Of a stretch of DNA of 14,296 nt, positions 13,101 to 14,296 are shown piece after piece. The notes beneath the pieces are model-generated. The model was given only the letters and a program-made list of their open reading frames with translations. It ran no database searches and was not told where the DNA came from. A program made the translations under genes and the position numbers. The stretch's first letter is position 1. Each line of letters opens with the position of its first letter. Source of the DNA: Treponema sp. (lineage in GTDB: Bacteria > Spirochaetota > Spirochaetia > Treponematales > Breznakiellaceae); NCBI GenBank assembly GCA_009786675.1, contig WQRP01000034.1, forward strand, positions 1-14,296. Reading direction: 5' to 3'.

Positions 13101-14080
13101 TTTCGGGGGCGTTTCCCGGGCGACGCCGCGAAGGCCTTCTCGTTAAGGCCGTAGCCCTCGGTTCCCGTGTTCTCCTCCCCCGAGGGCTCGACGTGGACCA
13201 CGATGTCGTAGACGTTTTCCACACGTTCCTTTATGGCGGCCTCCACCCTGCACGCGATTCCGTGCGCCTCGCGGACGGTTTTGTCCGGGGAAACCTCGAT
13301 GTCAATGTCGATGTCCCAAAACCCGGCTATGCGCCTCATCCGCACGCGGTGCGGGCGCTCCGCCCCCTCGACCGACTTGACCGCGTCGAACACAGCCTTG
13401 TAGAAAACCCTGTCGGAACCCCCGTCCATAAGCTCCGCGTTCACCTCCAGGAAAATTCCCAGGGCGGACTTGATTACCCACAGTCCCACCAGAAGCGCGG
13501 CCCAGGAATCGATGACGCCGATTCCAAAAAACATCGAAAGCCCAAGCCCCGCCAGCACGCCCGCCGAAAGCAGGACGTCGGCGGACATGTTTTTCGCGTT
13601 CGCCTTTAGCATTGGCGAATCGGCCTTTTTGCCAAGCGCGTGCTGCGACCAGGCAAGCAGAATCTTTCCCGCGATTACGACAAGCGTTACTATAAGCGCG
13701 GGCGTCTCCGGCACCTCGCGTTCCGCGCCGAAGAGAATCCCCCTGCCCGAATTGATTATAAGCTGGGTTCCGGCAAAGAAAAGCATGAACGAGAGCAGCG
13801 CCGTGGCGATGGTTTCCGCCCTGCCGTGCCCCCATGGGTGGTCCTCGTCCGCCGGGCGGGAGATGATTCGCGCGACGGCCAGGGTCATGATCGCGATGAT
13901 TACGTCCGTGGACGAGTCGATGCCGTTGCCGATCACCGCCAGGCTTCCCGCGTAAACGCCCGTCAGGATTTGGGCCACCGCAAGCACGGCGTTGCCGATT
14001 AGGGCGGCTAGCGACGCGGTTTTGATAAGGCGGGTTTTTCGGTCAAGGTCCTGTTCTACCGTCCGCGCGCGGGGATCCAT
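13097..14080 (-). CDS. Cation diffusion facilitator (CDF) family metal exporter
   Basis: 327 aa. Six membrane helices lie between about 22 and 213, followed by the cytoplasmic CDF dimerisation domain (about 225-298, with DIDIDIEVSPDKTVREAH and VVHVEP). The TM2 metal site is D55-SST-D59. The TM5 site reads N164-MSA-D168, with Asn where zinc transporters such as YiiP have His. The cytosolic loop carries DEDHPWGHG (78-86). CDF proteins export divalent metal in exchange for protons as dimers; the D-x3-D plus N-x3-D set does not fit the standard zinc site and may favour Mn, Fe or Co (inference). ATG 14080 is 6 nt after a -10, with no Shine-Dalgarno. The stop shares CTAG (13097-13100) with the converging yciO-like gene. 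Confidence 0.95.
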   Translation of the reverse strand: MDPRARTVEQDLDRKTRLIKTASLAALIGNAVLAVAQILTGVYAGSLAVIGNGIDSSTDVIIAIMTLAVARIISRPADEDHPWGHGRAETIATALLSFMLFFAGTQLIINSGRGILFGAEREVPETPALIVTLVVIAGKILLAWSQHALGKKADSPMLKANAKNMSADVLLSAGVLAGLGLSMFFGIGVIDSWAALLVGLWVIKSALGIFLEVNAELMDGGSDRVFYKAVFDAVKSVEGAERPHRVRMRRIAGFWDIDIDIEVSPDKTVREAHGIACRVEAAIKERVENVYDIVVHVEPSGEENTGTEGYGLNEKAFAASPGKRPRN

Positions 14081-14086
14081 TTGCCC

Positions 14087-14115
14087 AGTATGGCGCGAAA
14101 AACCGGTTTGTTCAA
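14087..14115 (-). promoter_or_regulatory. Leaderless-type promoter of the CDF gene
   Basis: On the minus strand, -35 TTGAAC (14110-14115), 17 nt, -10 CATACT (14087-14092), then 6 nt to ATG 14080. The spacer contains the perfect 10-bp palindrome AAACCGGTTT (14100-14109), a possible regulator site. Confidence 0.6.
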
Positions 14116-14126
14116 GGGAAGCTAAT

Positions 14127-14296
14127 TCAACAGGAAGCGTCCCCGGCCGCCTGTTCGTTCATCTCGATGGATTTCGCGTAGAGATCGGTCTTGTCTTCAA
14201 AGGGAGGCATCGCAAAAGTAAACACCGTTTTCCCCGCCCCGTTGCTTATGGCGAAATCCCCAAGCTTTATGATATCCATGCCGATAAGCAGGTCAA
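14127..14296 (-). CDS. C-terminal end of a clan-AA (retropepsin-like) aspartic protease
   Basis: The last 55 codons of a minus-strand gene whose 5' part lies beyond the window. The visible sequence begins DLLIGMDIIKLGDFAISNG and continues TVFTFAMPPF. The LIGMDII-LGDF pattern is the second hallmark of bacterial retropepsin-like aspartic proteases; the catalytic DTG would be upstream. The tail is polar and ends EQAAGDASC. The CDF gene follows on the same strand after 46 nt but has its own promoter. Family confidence is moderate because the active site is not seen. Confidence 0.65.
   Translation of the reverse strand, partial: DLLIGMDIIKLGDFAISNGAGKTVFTFAMPPFEDKTDLYAKSIEMNEQAAGDASC

Overview
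The window looks like a spirochaete chromosome, most like the Treponema/Breznakiella-type lineages of termite gut or rumen. This is inferred from the company kept: a dCache/HAMP chemoreceptor, a PBP1C, a YibQ-type divergent deacetylase, a YciO protein, a CDF transporter, short lipoproteins, XRE regulators and Rpn-type (PDDEXK_2) transposase remnants. AGG is heavily used for arginine. No rRNA, tRNA or CRISPR array was seen.

Two textures alternate. GC-rich, densely coded housekeeping blocks are the chemoreceptor (2281-4404), pbpC (4511-6796), a degenerate SDR-like protein (6833-7540), yibQ (11351-12349), yciO-like (12435-13100), a CDF transporter (13097-14080) and the tail of a clan-AA aspartic protease (14127-end). 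AT-richer accessory islands (1-2280, 7541-about 9360, and about 9840-10726) carry XRE regulators, tiny proteins, lipoproteins, an ORF6N protein, a PBECR/LPD-type phage domain protein and broken Rpn genes.

The most interesting structure is a cassette that occurs twice: an XRE repressor on the minus strand, a divergent mini-gene, then a lipoprotein gene on the plus strand. Cassette A is 804-2522 and cassette B is 8193-9794. In both, the mini-gene promoter is TTGACA-18 nt-TATTAT, and a dyad with a 9-nt centre straddles the -10. The operator arms differ in sequence. The mini-proteins resemble the C-terminal helix of the neighbouring XRE proteins but lack the HTH. This suggests a repressor / HTH-less partner / surface-lipoprotein switch module. 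Both cassettes abut GC-rich sequence at their 3' side: in A the lipoprotein frame runs 242 nt into the chemoreceptor gene, in B it continues in frame into a CsgG/LpoB-like domain.

Several genes (SDR-like, ORF6N, yibQ, CDF, and nearly pbpC) have a promoter whose -10 ends 5-11 nt before the start codon, with no good Shine-Dalgarno. That predicts leaderless or near-leaderless mRNAs. The mini-genes and lipoproteins instead have clear ribosome binding sites.

A 36-bp imperfect direct repeat flanks the ORF6N gene. One copy is the 3' end of XRE-B and the other is an orphan XRE tail, so the regulator locus has been duplicated or rearranged. Two Rpn remnants at 10596-11328 mark another site of mobile-gene decay.
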